Source: Chitinophagaceae bacterium (GTDB taxonomy: Bacteria; Bacteroidota; Bacteroidia; Chitinophagales; Chitinophagaceae). Taken from it: a stretch of 64,000 nt of DNA. This document shows, piece after piece, positions 48,075 to 59,542 of the stretch. How positions within the stretch are numbered: position 1 is the stretch's first letter; each line of letters begins with the position of its first letter. The stretch is taken from contig JAIYAN010000015.1 in NCBI GenBank assembly GCA_027489035.1, positions 62,001 to 126,000 of the forward strand, given 5' to 3'. Position numbers and translations under genes: made by a program. The notes under the pieces were generated by a model. The model ran no database searches and was not told where the DNA came from. It worked only from the letters and a program-made list of their open reading frames with translations.

Positions 48075-51000
48075 TTATTTCGGAGAAAGCTCTAACGAAT
48101 CTTCCGCAGCAATACGTTTTCTACTTTTGAAAATGTCTGTTATTTTGTTCATGTCTTTTCTATACGAAAGCTGCAAACCCGAACGGTTTCGTTGGTTTAA
48201 TGTAAAATCTATACTACTTCTGTTGAAGCCAACTACTCGAAGAGAGCCATCTTTATTAATTGCCCATTCTATCGTAATATCTGGTGTTAATAAACCTTTT
48301 CTCTCCAATTGCTGTGTATACGTAGGGTTGTTATAATCTAAATTTCCACCCACCAACATTACTAGTCTTTTATTCAATAATATCTTTAAACCCGCACGAA
48401 TATTGGCTTGTAGTGTTGATGCGCTTTTTTGTAAATCCAATGTTGGGTTGATGTCTATGTACGTTGATAATATCCCTTTTGTTGCTTTTTCAAGCTCTTT
48501 ATTAAAGAATGTGGTTAACAAACTTGATACCATACCGCCAATGGTGTTGGTAATTAACGTACTTGCATTTCCTTGCGTTAAAAAGTTTTGATTGCCAAAG
48601 ATGAAAGTATTGAACAACAGCAAACTCGCCACTTGTTTATTCATTTCATTTTCATCATTTTTAAACTCCGCAAGTCGCTTTACAATAATGTCGTTTCTTC
48701 TTGCTTCACTATTTTCGGGCAGTTCAAAATCAAATTTTACTGTTGGTTTTTGCAAAACACCAGATAAATGGGCTATGATTTTTATATTCGTTTTTTGTAC
48801 AAAACCGTTGTTTGATGCCAATACACTTAAATCGACATTTTGAGCATCATAGTTTGCATCGATGTCAATCAATGCTTGGTAAGGATCTCCGTTCCAAGAA
48901 ATATTTCCACGATTTAGGGTAAAAGGGTAGGTGAGAAATGTTTGGAAATTAAAAGTGTATTCTCCTTTTGTAAGCGCATAATTCCCCCTGATTTTTAACG
49001 GCTCCACATTGCCAAAACTAATCGCGAAGTTTCCATTGCCTTGACCTTTTATGACATCACCTGTTTCCTCATCTAAAATTACATCTACCTTGCAAGCAGG
49101 ATTTGCTTTTATGTTTAGCGAGATAAGTATATTGGTATTATCCGTATTTGGCTTCTCTTTTATTTCTTTACCAAACTTTACAAAATCAATATAGTTGACC
49201 GTGCTGGCCTCCAATTGATCTGAAGTAGAAATATATACATGGCTTGTATCAACACTCATTGGCTCACCCGAAATGTTCATTTTTAAATTATTCAATTTGC
49301 CATTCAAATTAAATTTTACATTGCCTATGATGTTGCCATAAAATTGTGCATTGTCTTGCTTTTTTGTATTTAATAACGATAATTTATCTGACTCCACTGT
49401 CAAATTCTTGAATTCAAAATCATCAAAAAACTGGTGTGATATTTTGCCGTTTAAGGTTGCGGTGTTTTTTAAAGAATCGCTAATGTTGATTAAATTAAAA
49501 TCTATTTCATTTGCTTTAAAAATAATGGGCTGATGATTTATGAAATAACGTACTTGTGTAAATTCGGATTTTAGGATGCCGTTATTTATCATTGCATTTC
49601 CAACAATTGTTCTATTATTCGGTCCGCCAGAAATTACAAGGTCTGTTGTAGCGTCTCCTTCCAATTGAGAAAAAACATCACTCAAATAAGGCTCCAATAA
49701 CGATAAATTTATTTTCTTCCCTTTTATAGAGGTCATCAATTGCTTATCGCTGCTGTCTTTGTAATTGTATTGCCCATCTATATCAAAAATGTTTGTTGTA
49801 TCGTTACTTTTCGCTCTGTATTCAACCAACCCTGTTTGCGCATTTGAAATACCATTCATGAAGATGTTTCCAACCAATTTCTTTTCAATCATTAAGCTAT
49901 CCACCTTGCCCATGAAATCAACATTCATTTTTCCAAATGGATCGTTTACATTAACTGTTCCGGATAGTTTTCCTTTTAGTTCGGGATCGGTAAAAAGCAA
50001 TGGAATAAAATCTTCCAACTTAATGTCATTCAATTCTGCTTTTATATTGGAATGATTATTGATTTCATCCAAACTTGTTGAAATGGAAATGCTTTCCTTA
50101 TCATGTGTTAAACTGATTTCGCTGGCACTAACCACATTTCGCCTCAACGTAATTTCTCCGTTTTCTTTGAGTTGCCATTTTTTTTCGTTGATGACAAATG
50201 TAGATGGATAAAATTGCATTGAAGCCCCATCCGAATAAGTTGTTACCAATGCATGCAAATCAGCTTCATTCATAGATCCGCTTGTGCTTGTTTTTAAAGC
50301 AATTTCGGAGCTATCGTTTTTAGAAACAAATGATAGCTCACTATTTGGAAATGTTAAGCTGTCTGAAAGTATTATTTTTTCAACATCAATTTTTGCAGAT
50401 AGGTTTTTTAAATTCCCTTTTCCATCAATTAGTATATTATTAAAATGCTTTTCCTCATATCCAAAATCAGGAATATCGGCTTGAACATTCAATTCATTTT
50501 TGCTCAGATTTAAGTTCCCTTTGATGTTTGCATCATTACCGCCGGATAAATTTTTATTGATTAGACTCAAATAATCTTGAATGTTATTGGTTTGGATGTC
50601 AAAATCAAATTCCTGATTGCTTACAAATTTTTTAGGTTCGCTAATATAGCTTGGATAATATTTATGTAAAAACAATTTGAAGGCATCGGGCAATTCCATT
50701 ATTTTAAATTTGCCAATTATAGATGCATTTATTTCATTAGAAACTAAAGAAAGTGTTTTGGTGTTTCCTTCTAACGAAGAACTTAGCATTAGCTTTTCAA
50801 AAGATAATTTATTGTTGTCGTTACTCAAATTTGCATCAAATATTTCGGCTTGTCCCAAAAAATCATCAATATTACTTCCACTAAAATTCAAATTAAATTT
50901 TCCGCCAAAAGATAAATTTTGTTTAGAAATTTTTAAGTTTTTCAAATTTGCTTTTTCTACATCAGCTTGTAAATTGAAACCAATTTTATCTGGATAAAAG

Positions 51001-52754
51001 CCAATTTCACCAGCAAGATTATTAATGATTAAGTTGGAATCCAATATGCTTACACTTCCTGTGAATTTGTTGTTTTTAAAACTACCATTTGTTCTAATAT
51101 TTTGATAGTTGTATCCATTAAATTCAAATTGAGGAAGTATGCCCTTAAAGCTATTTTTGATATTGTTTAGTGCGAAGCCCGACCCTTCAATATTTCCATC
51201 CAAAGAAATTCTACCAAATAGTTTGTTGTTAATAAACTCACCCAAATTGAATCTTGTAGTTTTTAAGTTCCCACTATATGTTGGAATTCCTTTTTCTGGT
51301 AAAACAAATTTAATATTACTTTGAATATTGCCTAAATCCGTATTGATAATTCCATCTGCAACAAAATTATGTACAAAACCCGTAAATTGACCTTTAAAAT
51401 AGATATTCCCCAAACGAAATAATTGAGGTTCTTTTATTTTTGAAATTGATGGAATAAATTGCGTTAACTCATAAAAATTTGTTGTTGAACCTGTAGAGTT
51501 AAATACCAAATATAGATTGTCTATATCTGGGATGTTTTTCAAATCTAAATCGCCTTTTATAATGGTTTGATTCGATTTCAAATAGGCGTTTTTTATTTTG
51601 AGTCTATCTATTGTACCATTTACCAAACCATCTATTTTAACCAATCTATGCCAATCCTTAAGTTCCGGAGCAAAAAAAGCAATATCATCCGTATGCACAT
51701 TTGACTCTTTTAAATCACCTTGTAATTTGACATTGGTGATGAAATTTTTCATGTCCTCATTGAAATCTGAATAGTGCATGGCATAGTAATTGCCAATTCG
51801 GCTTTTGTTGGTAATGATGTCTAGATTTTTAAACTCCATTACATCGCCATTCATTTTTACATTTGCCTCGAGTTTTTTTACGTTAAAACCACAACTTTCT
51901 TTGGTGCCTATATTTACTTTTGCAATAAGTTCATTGTTGCTATAAACGGCATCTTCAATGGTTCCATTTATTTTGTCAAACTTAAAATGTAATTCATCAA
52001 ATCGATCCGTGTATTTTTTTCTTGTTGTGAATTCATCATTCAAAAAAGCGCCATCGGTAATGTTTATTTTTTTGATGGAAACCAGTAGTGTGCTTTTTTC
52101 TGCTGGTTTTGTTTTTGTTGCAGCAGCTAATTTTTGTTTCTCTGCTAAAGTTCTCGAACCATCATAATTATATAACGAAAAGACGGGTTTTACGAGATTG
52201 ATTTGATCTATTTTAAACTCATTTTTATTGAAATTCGTTTCTTTAATATTAACACTCAAATCTTGTATAGAAGCATTCATATCTTCTCCTATCCAATAAT
52301 CAGACGAAATGAAACTTAGATTTTTTATCCTTAATTTTTTTAGATCTAAAACCAAATTAGACTTACGCTTGTCTTTTTTGGGCTCTGAAAAATAATCTAA
52401 AATGAATTGATAATTCCATTCTTTTGAATGCCTTTGCACATGAATTTTAGCATCATTCAATTGAATGTCTTTTAATGTAATGTTGTTTTTGGTAAAAAAC
52501 CAATCGTTTACATTTACCATTGCAGAACCCGCATACAATAAGGTGTCTTTTGAACGATCTTCTATCAGCAGTTTTTTAAACTGTAGTTTATAAAAAAAAG
52601 TAAAATCAACAGATTCAATCGAAACTTTAGTGTGTAATTTATTTGATAAGTTAGTTGTTACCTTTTTTACCAGCCAAGTTTGAACAGAAGGTACATGAAG
52701 CAGCCCGTACAAACTAAATATTAAAAATAGGAGTACGATGATAATGCGGGACAA
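48075..52754 (-). CDS. TamB/DUF490-family translocation and assembly module protein
   Basis: 1559 aa; N-terminal TM then AsmA/TamB-like repeats; C-terminal ...LLTQGNASTLITNTIGGMVSSLLTTFFNKELEKATKGILSTYIDINPTLDLQ. Confidence 0.88.
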   Translation of the reverse strand: MSRIIIVLLFLIFSLYGLLHVPSVQTWLVKKVTTNLSNKLHTKVSIESVDFTFFYKLQFKKLLIEDRSKDTLLYAGSAMVNVNDWFFTKNNITLKDIQLNDAKIHVQRHSKEWNYQFILDYFSEPKKDKRKSNLVLDLKKLRIKNLSFISSDYWIGEDMNASIQDLSVNIKETNFNKNEFKIDQINLVKPVFSLYNYDGSRTLAEKQKLAAATKTKPAEKSTLLVSIKKINITDGAFLNDEFTTRKKYTDRFDELHFKFDKINGTIEDAVYSNNELIAKVNIGTKESCGFNVKKLEANVKMNGDVMEFKNLDIITNKSRIGNYYAMHYSDFNEDMKNFITNVKLQGDLKESNVHTDDIAFFAPELKDWHRLVKIDGLVNGTIDRLKIKNAYLKSNQTIIKGDLDLKNIPDIDNLYLVFNSTGSTTNFYELTQFIPSISKIKEPQLFRLGNIYFKGQFTGFVHNFVADGIINTDLGNIQSNIKFVLPEKGIPTYSGNLKTTRFNLGEFINNKLFGRISLDGNIEGSGFALNNIKNSFKGILPQFEFNGYNYQNIRTNGSFKNNKFTGSVSILDSNLIINNLAGEIGFYPDKIGFNLQADVEKANLKNLKISKQNLSFGGKFNLNFSGSNIDDFLGQAEIFDANLSNDNNKLSFEKLMLSSSLEGNTKTLSLVSNEINASIIGKFKIMELPDAFKLFLHKYYPSYISEPKKFVSNQEFDFDIQTNNIQDYLSLINKNLSGGNDANIKGNLNLSKNELNVQADIPDFGYEEKHFNNILIDGKGNLKNLSAKIDVEKIILSDSLTFPNSELSFVSKNDSSEIALKTSTSGSMNEADLHALVTTYSDGASMQFYPSTFVINEKKWQLKENGEITLRRNVVSASEISLTHDKESISISTSLDEINNHSNIKAELNDIKLEDFIPLLFTDPELKGKLSGTVNVNDPFGKMNVDFMGKVDSLMIEKKLVGNIFMNGISNAQTGLVEYRAKSNDTTNIFDIDGQYNYKDSSDKQLMTSIKGKKINLSLLEPYLSDVFSQLEGDATTDLVISGGPNNRTIVGNAMINNGILKSEFTQVRYFINHQPIIFKANEIDFNLINISDSLKNTATLNGKISHQFFDDFEFKNLTVESDKLSLLNTKKQDNAQFYGNIIGNVKFNLNGKLNNLKMNISGEPMSVDTSHVYISTSDQLEASTVNYIDFVKFGKEIKEKPNTDNTNILISLNIKANPACKVDVILDEETGDVIKGQGNGNFAISFGNVEPLKIRGNYALTKGEYTFNFQTFLTYPFTLNRGNISWNGDPYQALIDIDANYDAQNVDLSVLASNNGFVQKTNIKIIAHLSGVLQKPTVKFDFELPENSEARRNDIIVKRLAEFKNDENEMNKQVASLLLFNTFIFGNQNFLTQGNASTLITNTIGGMVSSLLTTFFNKELEKATKGILSTYIDINPTLDLQKSASTLQANIRAGLKILLNKRLVMLVGGNLDYNNPTYTQQLERKGLLTPDITIEWAINKDGSLRVVGFNRSSIDFTLNQRNRSGLQLSYRKDMNKITDIFKSRKRIAAEDSLELSPK

Positions 52755-53009
52755 TATTTTAAAAAATTGTTTCAGCTTTTATGGGTTATTTGTAAAATTA
52801 ACCAATCAAATTCTAAGATGAACTCAATTTAAATCAAATTCAACTTTTTTTTACAATATTTTATGTGATAGCATAGTTTGTTTTTGGTCATATTTAATCC
52901 CATCTTTTACAATAATCGCTTTGTATTGGAAATTTTATTGTAGCTATTTCATACTTTTAGCCTTTATATTTTTAAACTATAGCTGTCACAAAATTCAAAA
53001 TTTTCATTC

Positions 53010-55499
53010 ATGCGTTTTATTTTCACCCTTTGCTTCGTAATCAGTAGTTATTTTTTGAATGCACAAAGCATTAAAAGTCCAGATTCCTTTTTGGGATACA
53101 AATTGGGTTCTTATTATACCGAGCATTATAAAGTAGTTAACTATTTCAATTCATTGGCAATTGAAGCAAGTGATAAAATAATCGTAAAAAAATATGGCGA
53201 AACCAATGAACGTAAATCACTCATTTATGCCATTATTTCAACACCCGAAAACATAAAAAACATTGAAGAAATTCGTAAAAACAGCATGCGTCTTTCTGGC
53301 GATTTATTGGATAAGCCAGCTGTTTTGAATATGCCAACTATCGTTTGGTTGAGTTATAATGTGCATGGAAACGAAGCCAGTTCTACAGAAACTGCCATGA
53401 AAGTAGCTTTTGAATTGGTTGCCGGTAAAAATGTCAACATCAACAATTGGTTAAAAAATACGGTTGTAATTATTGATCCATGTTTGAATCCAGATGGACG
53501 CGATCGTTATGTAAATTGGTTTAACGGACAATTGGGCGCAAATCCACAACCTAAATTACTGGCTAGAGAGCATGATGAACCTTGGCCTTCAGGAAGATTT
53601 AACCATTACTATTTTGATTTAAACCGTGATTGGGCTTGGCAAACGCAAGTTGAAACCCAACAGCGCATTAAGATTTATAACGAATGGATGCCAACCATAC
53701 ATTGTGATTTCCATGAGCAATACATCAATAATCCTTACTATTTTGCGCCAGCTGCTGAACCATTTCACGAGGCTATAACCCCTTTTCAACGCAGCTTTCA
53801 AAACGAAATTGGAAAAAATCACGCAAAGTATTTTGACCAAAATGGCTGGCTCTATTTTACCAGAGAAATATTTGATTTGTTTTACCCATCTTATGGAGAT
53901 ACATACCCAACTTTTAACGGATCAGTTGGTATGACTTACGAGCAGGCCGGGCATAAACAAAGTGGATTGGCTGTTGTAACGAATGAAGATACACTTACAC
54001 TCTACGACAGAATTGCACATCATTTCACCACAAGCATAAGCACAATAGAAATCGCTGCTCAAAATGCAGAAAAAATAAATAGTTCGTTTAAAAAATATTT
54101 TGAGGATCAAACTATTAATGGAAGCGGGATCTATAAAAGTTATCTCATCAGCGGAAGCAATAAACATAAATTAAATGAGCTAAAAAGCTTATTGGATAAA
54201 AATCAAATCAAGTATGGTTATGCAAAAGAAGGCACTTCAATAAAAGGCTTTAATTATATCGATTCTAAAGAAAAAAGCTATAAAACCTCGGCTACCGATT
54301 TGGTTATAAGTACTTATCAGCCTAAAGGATCTTTGGTGAATGTGCTTTTTGAACCCAATTCAAAATTAGCCGATTCGGTAACTTATGATATTACCGCTTG
54401 GTCATTGCCTTATGTTTATGGTTTAGACGCCTATGCGGTTAAAGAGAAAATTGTAGTTAACAATACGATTCAATCAAATGCAACATTGGTAAATCCTTCA
54501 AACAACAGTTATGCATACTTGTTGGGTTATAAATCCTTCAACGACTCAAAATTATTGTCTGCATTACTAAATATTGGTACAAAAGTTAGGTATGCAGAAT
54601 CTGCATTTACCATAGCAGGTAAAAATTTCGATCGAGGAACGTTGATTGTTTTAAAACATGGTAATGAAGAAAAAATAAACGCTATGCTTGAGCTAGTGAA
54701 AAACTTCAATGCGGATGTAACGCCTGTTCCTACTGGCTTTATGGAAGCCGGTTTTGATTTTGGCTCAGAAAAAATCCACCTCATCAAGAAAAAAAATGTA
54801 GCCATTGTTGTTGGCGAAAATACATCTGCAACAGCAGTAGGAGAGGTTTGGCATTTATTTGATAAAGAGTTGAATTATACATTGACATTAATTAACTCAA
54901 GCGAAATCTCAAACTTAAAACATGGAGACGTTGATGTGTTAATATTCGTTGATGGATCTTATAAATTACTATCAGACAAAGAAAGCAGTTTGAAAAACTG
55001 GGTTCGTGATGGTGGAAAAATAATTGCATTAGAAGAAGCGGTGAAACAAATGGCAACAGGTGAATGGGGCATAAAAATGAAAAAAGAGCCCGAGTCTACT
55101 GAAAATAAAGAAAGCAATTACAGCGACTTGAAAAGGTATGAACAACGTGAAAGAGATAACGTTAGTTTCAACACACCCGGAGCAATTTATAAAGTTCAAC
55201 TAGATGATAGTCACCCTTTGGCATTTGGTTATAGTAGCAATTATTTTTCTTTAAAAATGAATAGCGTGGTTTACGAGTTTTTAAAAGATGGATGGAATGT
55301 AGGCGTAATAAAAAAAGAAGGTCTTGTGTCAGGGTATGTTGGTAGTAATATGAAAGACAATATAAAAGATGGAACTGTATTTGGTGTTCAATCATTTGGG
55401 AGAGGCACGGTGGTATATTTTGCAGATGATTTGATTTTTAGATCGTTTTGGCAAAATGGAAAAATGATGTTTGCCAACGCTGTGTTTTTGGTAGATTAA
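53010..55499 (+). CDS. Secreted M14-family zinc carboxypeptidase
   Basis: VWLSYNVHGNEASSTETAM (HxxE), DPCLNPDGRDRYVNW, HCDFHEQ. Confidence 0.85.
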   Translation: MRFIFTLCFVISSYFLNAQSIKSPDSFLGYKLGSYYTEHYKVVNYFNSLAIEASDKIIVKKYGETNERKSLIYAIISTPENIKNIEEIRKNSMRLSGDLLDKPAVLNMPTIVWLSYNVHGNEASSTETAMKVAFELVAGKNVNINNWLKNTVVIIDPCLNPDGRDRYVNWFNGQLGANPQPKLLAREHDEPWPSGRFNHYYFDLNRDWAWQTQVETQQRIKIYNEWMPTIHCDFHEQYINNPYYFAPAAEPFHEAITPFQRSFQNEIGKNHAKYFDQNGWLYFTREIFDLFYPSYGDTYPTFNGSVGMTYEQAGHKQSGLAVVTNEDTLTLYDRIAHHFTTSISTIEIAAQNAEKINSSFKKYFEDQTINGSGIYKSYLISGSNKHKLNELKSLLDKNQIKYGYAKEGTSIKGFNYIDSKEKSYKTSATDLVISTYQPKGSLVNVLFEPNSKLADSVTYDITAWSLPYVYGLDAYAVKEKIVVNNTIQSNATLVNPSNNSYAYLLGYKSFNDSKLLSALLNIGTKVRYAESAFTIAGKNFDRGTLIVLKHGNEEKINAMLELVKNFNADVTPVPTGFMEAGFDFGSEKIHLIKKKNVAIVVGENTSATAVGEVWHLFDKELNYTLTLINSSEISNLKHGDVDVLIFVDGSYKLLSDKESSLKNWVRDGGKIIALEEAVKQMATGEWGIKMKKEPESTENKESNYSDLKRYEQRERDNVSFNTPGAIYKVQLDDSHPLAFGYSSNYFSLKMNSVVYEFLKDGWNVGVIKKEGLVSGYVGSNMKDNIKDGTVFGVQSFGRGTVVYFADDLIFRSFWQNGKMMFANAVFLVD

Positions 55500-55541
55500 T
55501 ATTGCCAATTTGAAGTAAATAATTTCCTTTTCTTTAAAAAT

Positions 55542-58055
55542 ATGTTTTTGAAAAAAATAATCTTGCTGTTTTCAGCATTCATTTATGTTGGACAGATTTT
55601 CGCACAAACACCCAAAACATTTACATCTTCAGAGATATTTTCGCAGATCCAAAAGCTGAATGTCGTAGGCTCGGTTTTATACATTGCGGCACATCCAGAT
55701 GATGAAAACACGCGCCTTCTCGCTTATTTAGCCAATGAAAAAAAATACAGAACCGGCTATTTGAGTTTAACAAGAGGCGATGGTGGACAAAATTTAATTG
55801 GAGATGAACAAGGCGTAGATCTGGGTTTGATTAGAACACAAGAGTTGTTGGCAGCAAGAAATGTGGATGGCGCAAAACAATTTTTCACAAGTGCTTACGA
55901 CTTTGGTTATAGTAAAAATCCAGAAGAGGCATTAAGCATTTGGGGCCACGATAAAATATTAAGCGATGTAGTATTTATAATAAGAACGTTCAAACCCGAC
56001 GTAATTATTTGTAGGTTTCCAACAACTGGTGAAGGCGGTCATGGACACCATACCGCCTCCGCAATACTAGCGGAAGAAGCTTTTGAAGCAGCTGCGGATT
56101 CTACAAAATTTCCAGAACATTTTTTATCGGGAGTTTATACATGGCAAACCAAAAGACTTTTATGGAACACGTTTAATTTTGGTTCAACCAATACGCAAAA
56201 AGAAGATCAATTTAAATTAGATGTTGGAGGATACAACACTTTATTAGGTAAGAGTTACGGTGAAATGGCTGCACTGAGTAGAAGTCAACATAAAAGTCAA
56301 GGATTTGGTGTGCCAGCGCAAAGAGGTAAAAGCATCGAGTATTTTAAAACCATCAAAGGAGAACCTTTTAAAAATGATTTATTTGAAGGTATAAATACAA
56401 CATGGAGCCGTTTTGAAAATGAAAAGGTTCATTTGGTAAAAGATCTTTTTGAATTGGATGGAAAAGATTCAGAAGCTTCATTTAATTATGCATATTTCCA
56501 ACAAAAAATTGATTCTTTAATTCAAAATTATAACCTCGAACATCCCGAAAATTCAACAAAATTATTAATTGAATTGTTCAACGGTTTGTTGAAATGCTAT
56601 GCAAATGACAATTCGTTGTTGACTAGCTATAAATTTTTAAAAATGAATGAAATCCGCAACCTTATTGAATCTTGTAGCGGATTGTATATGGAAGCCATAG
56701 CATCACAACCGAAAATTGTAGCAGGAGATACGACAAAATTGACGTATTCATTTATTAATCGATCAGGCATTCCAATAGAGAGAATCAGAACGTTTACAAA
56801 TGGAAAAGATTTGTTTTTGGATGAGAAACCAACCAATCAAACTATAAGTTTAAAAGATAGTTTTTTGGTTGAAAATAATCAAATGCTATCTCAGCCATAT
56901 TGGTTGAAAAATAAAATGAACAAAGGCAGTTATGCACTCTCTTCTCTATTTGAATTGCAAAATCCCGAAGATAAAGGCATTATAAACACATTTGATGTAA
57001 ACATTTCAGGGAGTCGTTTCTTTTATGAAAAGCCAATAATGTATAAATACACAGATCCCATTAAAGGAGAGATTTATCAGCCAGCAGTTGTGATTCCAGG
57101 GTTATACATTAAGCCAGAAAAATCAATTTTAATAAAGTCTAACAATGGAAAAACATTTGTAAACATTACCATAATTGCCAACAGGAATATCGTTATTGAT
57201 TCATTGAAAGCGAATAACCGAAACTTACTTTTTGGAACAAAACTTTCGTTGGTAAAAGATGAAAAGAAAGTAATGAAGGTAGAAATTTCTGATTCAAGCA
57301 CGCAGTTTGTTGCTTATGAAGGATCAAGCGCATATGAAACATATGCTAGAGAAATCAAGTACGATCATATTCCAAACATCATTTATTTTAAACCTGCTGT
57401 TGTAGAATGTAAAAGCATAGATTATAAAATTGCCGGAAAAAAAATCGGTTATATCGAAGGGGCGGGAGATAAAGTGGCAGAAGCGTTGACTCATATGGGA
57501 TACACAGTTACGGTTTTAAAAAAAGAAGATATTGTTTCTAATAAATTAAAAAATTTTGATGCGATTGTAACAGGTGTGCGTGCATACAATACCAATGAAT
57601 GGATGAATGAGGTTTACGATGTATTGATGAATTATGTAAAAGAAGGAGGGGTAATGTTGGTGCAGTACAATACAAGCAATCAAATTGGTCCAATCAAAGC
57701 TAAGATTGCACCTTTCCCTATAACTGTTTCTCGAAACAGAATTACAGATGAAAATGCAACTGTACATATTTTAAATCCCGAACTTAAAATATTTAATTAT
57801 CCCAATAAAATAACAACAAGTGATTTTGAAGGTTGGGTGCAAGAGCGAAGCATATATCATGTAACTGATGCAGACAGCAATTATATCAAACCGTTGGCTA
57901 TGAAAGATCCAGGGGAAAAAGAAAATGATGGAAGTTTGGCAATAGCGAACTTCGGAAAAGGTAAATTTATTTATACGGGCTTGGCTTTTTTTAGACAACT
58001 TCCAGCGGGTGTAACTGGAGCGTATAGATTGTTTGCTAATTTGCTGTCTAAGTAA
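55542..58055 (+). CDS. Secreted PIG-L/LmbE-family deacetylase
   Basis: LYIAAHPDDENTRLLAYLANEKKYRTGYLSLTRGDGGQN; C-terminal GATase-like extension. Confidence 0.87.
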   Translation: MFLKKIILLFSAFIYVGQIFAQTPKTFTSSEIFSQIQKLNVVGSVLYIAAHPDDENTRLLAYLANEKKYRTGYLSLTRGDGGQNLIGDEQGVDLGLIRTQELLAARNVDGAKQFFTSAYDFGYSKNPEEALSIWGHDKILSDVVFIIRTFKPDVIICRFPTTGEGGHGHHTASAILAEEAFEAAADSTKFPEHFLSGVYTWQTKRLLWNTFNFGSTNTQKEDQFKLDVGGYNTLLGKSYGEMAALSRSQHKSQGFGVPAQRGKSIEYFKTIKGEPFKNDLFEGINTTWSRFENEKVHLVKDLFELDGKDSEASFNYAYFQQKIDSLIQNYNLEHPENSTKLLIELFNGLLKCYANDNSLLTSYKFLKMNEIRNLIESCSGLYMEAIASQPKIVAGDTTKLTYSFINRSGIPIERIRTFTNGKDLFLDEKPTNQTISLKDSFLVENNQMLSQPYWLKNKMNKGSYALSSLFELQNPEDKGIINTFDVNISGSRFFYEKPIMYKYTDPIKGEIYQPAVVIPGLYIKPEKSILIKSNNGKTFVNITIIANRNIVIDSLKANNRNLLFGTKLSLVKDEKKVMKVEISDSSTQFVAYEGSSAYETYAREIKYDHIPNIIYFKPAVVECKSIDYKIAGKKIGYIEGAGDKVAEALTHMGYTVTVLKKEDIVSNKLKNFDAIVTGVRAYNTNEWMNEVYDVLMNYVKEGGVMLVQYNTSNQIGPIKAKIAPFPITVSRNRITDENATVHILNPELKIFNYPNKITTSDFEGWVQERSIYHVTDADSNYIKPLAMKDPGEKENDGSLAIANFGKGKFIYTGLAFFRQLPAGVTGAYRLFANLLSK

Positions 58056-58056
58056 A

Positions 58057-59016
58057 TTAATCTTCTTCAGATTCAATTTTGTAGGTTAACAACATAATAC
58101 CGTTTGCTAAAATCTTAAAAGGGTATTCGCCTTCTCTCTTGAATACGTAGTTGAATTTTATTTCTCCGTTTGAACTGGTGAAATTAACTCGTTCTGGTTT
58201 TGATTGTGTTGTCCCATCACCAATGATGATTGAAACGTCTGAAATATTGGCTTCGTATTGAAGCTTTAAGGTAAACGAAACAGCTTTTGTGGTGTTGGAT
58301 CTTATAAAACCATTTTCAGGAAAAAAAGAAATTAATTTGCTGTTGTAAGCCCCAGTTCCAATAAGCGGAAGATCGAAAAAAATCTTTGCATTTTTACTAC
58401 CATTACCAAGCAACCAAGCATTATTATCTGGGAAATGATCAAAATTAAAAATGTTTTTTTCTGAAAAGAAATAACAATCTGAAAAACTTGGGGTGAATGC
58501 CATGAATTTTTTATCCAAACTTCCAGATGCTTTTGCCGCATCAACATAATACCAATTTGAAGGACTTGTGTTCAATTGAATAACATTCCAAGTATGGTTT
58601 AATTCATCTGGCATTTCGCCAATTTGGTCGATGTTGAATCTTGAGTAACCATCTACGGTTAAGCAGCGTATATCTGATAAACTGCACATTTCCTGAACAA
58701 GTGTAGCAAAACCAAGTGGGGTTGTTTTTCTATTGAGGATTACGTCTTCGGGTTTAATATTTTTTGTGTCGTTGGAACGGGTAGCTTTAGGATCAAGAGC
58801 GATGTTGTTGGCAATCCAACTGAAAATCGCTCTTGATTTTAAAGTTTTATCTGAAAAATTTTGCGTAAGTGTATCTGCTATTGATGCCACATTTAAAAGT
58901 GGGAGAGGACCCAGTTTTTTTACATACAAATCAACATTTTCAAATTGCCTTACGTTGATTTGAGCAATGCCTGTTGAGGCAATAAATAAGGTAATAAACA
59001 GATAAATTGTACGCAT
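58057..59016 (-). CDS. Secreted transglutaminase-like domain protein, probably catalytically inactive
   Basis: SRAIFSWIANNIALDPKATRS...RKTTPLGFATLVQEMCSLSDIRCLTVDGYSR...NHTWNVIQL...WYYVDAAKASG. Confidence 0.75.
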   Translation of the reverse strand: MRTIYLFITLFIASTGIAQINVRQFENVDLYVKKLGPLPLLNVASIADTLTQNFSDKTLKSRAIFSWIANNIALDPKATRSNDTKNIKPEDVILNRKTTPLGFATLVQEMCSLSDIRCLTVDGYSRFNIDQIGEMPDELNHTWNVIQLNTSPSNWYYVDAAKASGSLDKKFMAFTPSFSDCYFFSEKNIFNFDHFPDNNAWLLGNGSKNAKIFFDLPLIGTGAYNSKLISFFPENGFIRSNTTKAVSFTLKLQYEANISDVSIIIGDGTTQSKPERVNFTSSNGEIKFNYVFKREGEYPFKILANGIMLLTYKIESEED

Positions 59017-59029
59017 CGTTTTTTAATTT

Positions 59030-59425
59030 TTATTCTCCGCTAGCTTCTTTTTTAGCTTTTTGAGCGTCTTTCATCGCTTGAATTTGCTCAGGTGTAAATG
59101 ATTCTTTTATTTTTTTAGATTTTTCTTTAGAAGCCATTTTTATTTGAGCTGCTTTTTGATCTGCATTTAAAGTCGTATCACTTTCAATTCTAGCTTTTTC
59201 TGCTTTAAAAACTTTATTTATTTCTTTTAGTTTTGCTTTTTGTGCTTCAGTAATTGGGGCTGCAACTGGTGCTGCTGGAGCTGATACTTGTGCTTGAGGC
59301 GTTTCTGCAACAATTGGCGCAGCGACTGTATCTGTTTTTGGTGTTTGTTTTTTTGATTTTTTGTTTTGACAATTTGCAGATGCACCTAGTAATACAAGGC
59401 AAGACAACACAATAATTCTTTTCAT
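59030..59425 (-). CDS. Small secreted Ala/Lys-rich protein, Spy/CpxP-like C-terminus
   Basis: Signal peptide; FTPEQIQAMKDAQKAKK. Confidence 0.6.
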   Translation of the reverse strand: MKRIIVLSCLVLLGASANCQNKKSKKQTPKTDTVAAPIVAETPQAQVSAPAAPVAAPITEAQKAKLKEINKVFKAEKARIESDTTLNADQKAAQIKMASKEKSKKIKESFTPEQIQAMKDAQKAKKEASGE

Positions 59426-59507
59426 TTTTTTTGTTTTAAAGTTATGATTTAAATGTCTAATAAATTCCTGATTCAGACGAATCTTATTTAGGATAGTTTA
59501 ACCTTCA

Positions 59508-59538
59508 AAAAAAATCCTTCAATTTTGAAGGATTTTTT
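59508..59538 (-). terminator. Hairpin terminator downstream of glutamine synthetase
   Basis: AATCCTTCAA/TTGAAGGATT stem flanked by A and T tracts. Confidence 0.8.
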
Positions 59539-59542
59539 AAAA

